A stretch of DNA of 6,045 bases, taken from assembly GCA_009699915.1 (NCBI GenBank), contig WLNG01000092.1, forward strand, positions 1-6,045. Reading direction: 5' to 3'. The notes under the pieces are model-generated. The model was not told where the DNA came from and did no database searches. It worked only from the letters and a program-made list of their open reading frames with translations. Positions 5,567-6,045 of this stretch are shown in pieces. Source of the DNA: Actinomycetota bacterium. GTDB lineage: Bacteria > Actinomycetota > Thermoleophilia > Solirubrobacterales > Solirubrobacteraceae. Each line of letters starts with the position of its first letter. Within the stretch, counting starts at the first letter, position 1. The translations under genes and the position numbers were made by a program.

Positions 5567-6045
5567 CTAGCGCGCTCCCGTCACGACGCGCTCGATCCCG
5601 GCAAGGTCGGGGAGCAGCGCCGTGGCGCCGAAGCCGGCCGCCCCGAGCAGCGCGGCCACCGCGGAAGCCTGACCGGCCCCGACCTCAAGCGCGACGAACG
5701 CGGCCTCGGTGTCGGCCGCCTGCGCGACGAGCCGGCGGACCACGTCAAGCCCGTCCGGCCCGCCGAAGAGCGCCTGCGCCGGCTCATGGGCGACCACGTC
5801 GCGCGGCAGGGTCGCGCGATCGCCCTGCGCGATGTAGGGAGGATTGGAGAGGACCGCGTCCCATGCGCCGCCGAGCCCGTCGAGCAGGTCGGCACAGATG
5901 AGCTCGACGTCGAGCCCGAGCCGGTCGCGGTTGGCGCGCGCCACCTCGAGCGCATCGGCGCTGACATCGCTCGCGCTGACGTGCAGATCGGAGCGTTCGT
6001 GCTTGAGGGCGAGCGCGACGGCGCCGCTGCCGGTCCCCACGTCGA
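5567..6045 (-). CDS. prmC: Release factor glutamine methyltransferase, C-terminal part (cut by window end)
   Basis: PrmC (HemK) uses S-adenosylmethionine to methylate the GGQ glutamine of peptide release factors RF1 and RF2. Only the C-terminal 159 codons are in the window; the N-terminal substrate-binding domain and the start lie beyond base 6045. The fragment opens with the cofactor motif DVGTGSGAVAL. It continues with SASDVSADALEVARAN, a typical acidic loop after beta strand 2, and then LSNPPYI with the NPPY motif (bases 5845-5834) that binds the target amide. EPAQALFGGPDGLDVVRRL follows, a stretch characteristic of PrmC rather than of DNA N6-adenine methylases. An internal GTG at 6040 is not the real start because the cofactor motif begins upstream of it. 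It ends in TAG nine bases before rpiB. The usual partner prfA would be expected further upstream, outside the window. Confidence 0.95.
   Translation of the reverse strand, partial: DVGTGSGAVALALKHERSDLHVSASDVSADALEVARANRDRLGLDVELICADLLDGLGGAWDAVLSNPPYIAQGDRATLPRDVVAHEPAQALFGGPDGLDVVRRLVAQAADTEAAFVALEVGAGQASAVAALLGAAGFGATALLPDLAGIERVVTGAR

Overview
The window looks like an ordinary chromosomal segment of a high-GC actinomycete. A Thermoleophilia/Solirubrobacterales-type lineage is my best guess, based on gene order and protein style only. Every gene I can support lies on the minus strand, so the order of transcription runs from position 6045 down to 1. Codon choice is strongly G/C at third positions, and this produces long antisense shadow frames that I do not regard as genes.

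In transcription order the layout is: the C-terminal part of prmC (release-factor glutamine methyltransferase, cut by the window end); rpiB (ribose-5-phosphate isomerase B, GTG start); glyA (serine hydroxymethyltransferase); a WecA/TagO-type polyprenyl-phosphate sugar-1-phosphate transferase; a small single-domain cupin; a 190-base non-coding gap; then the front of the F1Fo ATP synthase operon: an AtpI-like membrane protein, atpB (subunit a), atpE (subunit c, GTG start) and atpF (subunit b, cut at position 1). From what I know of actinobacterial genomes, prmC ... glyA - wecA - atpI - atpB - atpE - atpF is the familiar order. The cupin between wecA and atpI and rpiB directly after prmC are the variable parts.

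The genes combine housekeeping functions: translation termination (PrmC), pentose phosphate and one-carbon metabolism (RpiB, GlyA), the first membrane step of cell-envelope glycan synthesis (WecA-like) and the membrane Fo sector of ATP synthase. Gaps between genes are short (9, 46, 40 and 47 bases) until the 190-base gap before atpI. From there the genes are packed tightly: atpI and atpB share one base, atpB and atpE are 14 bases apart, and atpE and atpF are 4 bases apart. The gap is therefore the natural place for the atp promoter.

The most noteworthy non-coding signal is in that gap. It has an 8-base perfect inverted repeat next to an 11-base-period direct repeat, then a possible promoter, then a predicted leader with a 9-base long-range stem enclosing a small hairpin and directly abutting a second 6-base hairpin. 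A 7-base inverted repeat also sits three bases upstream of the glyA start codon. I see no mobile element, CRISPR, tRNA, rRNA or defence-like system, and nothing that amounts to a new multi-gene system.
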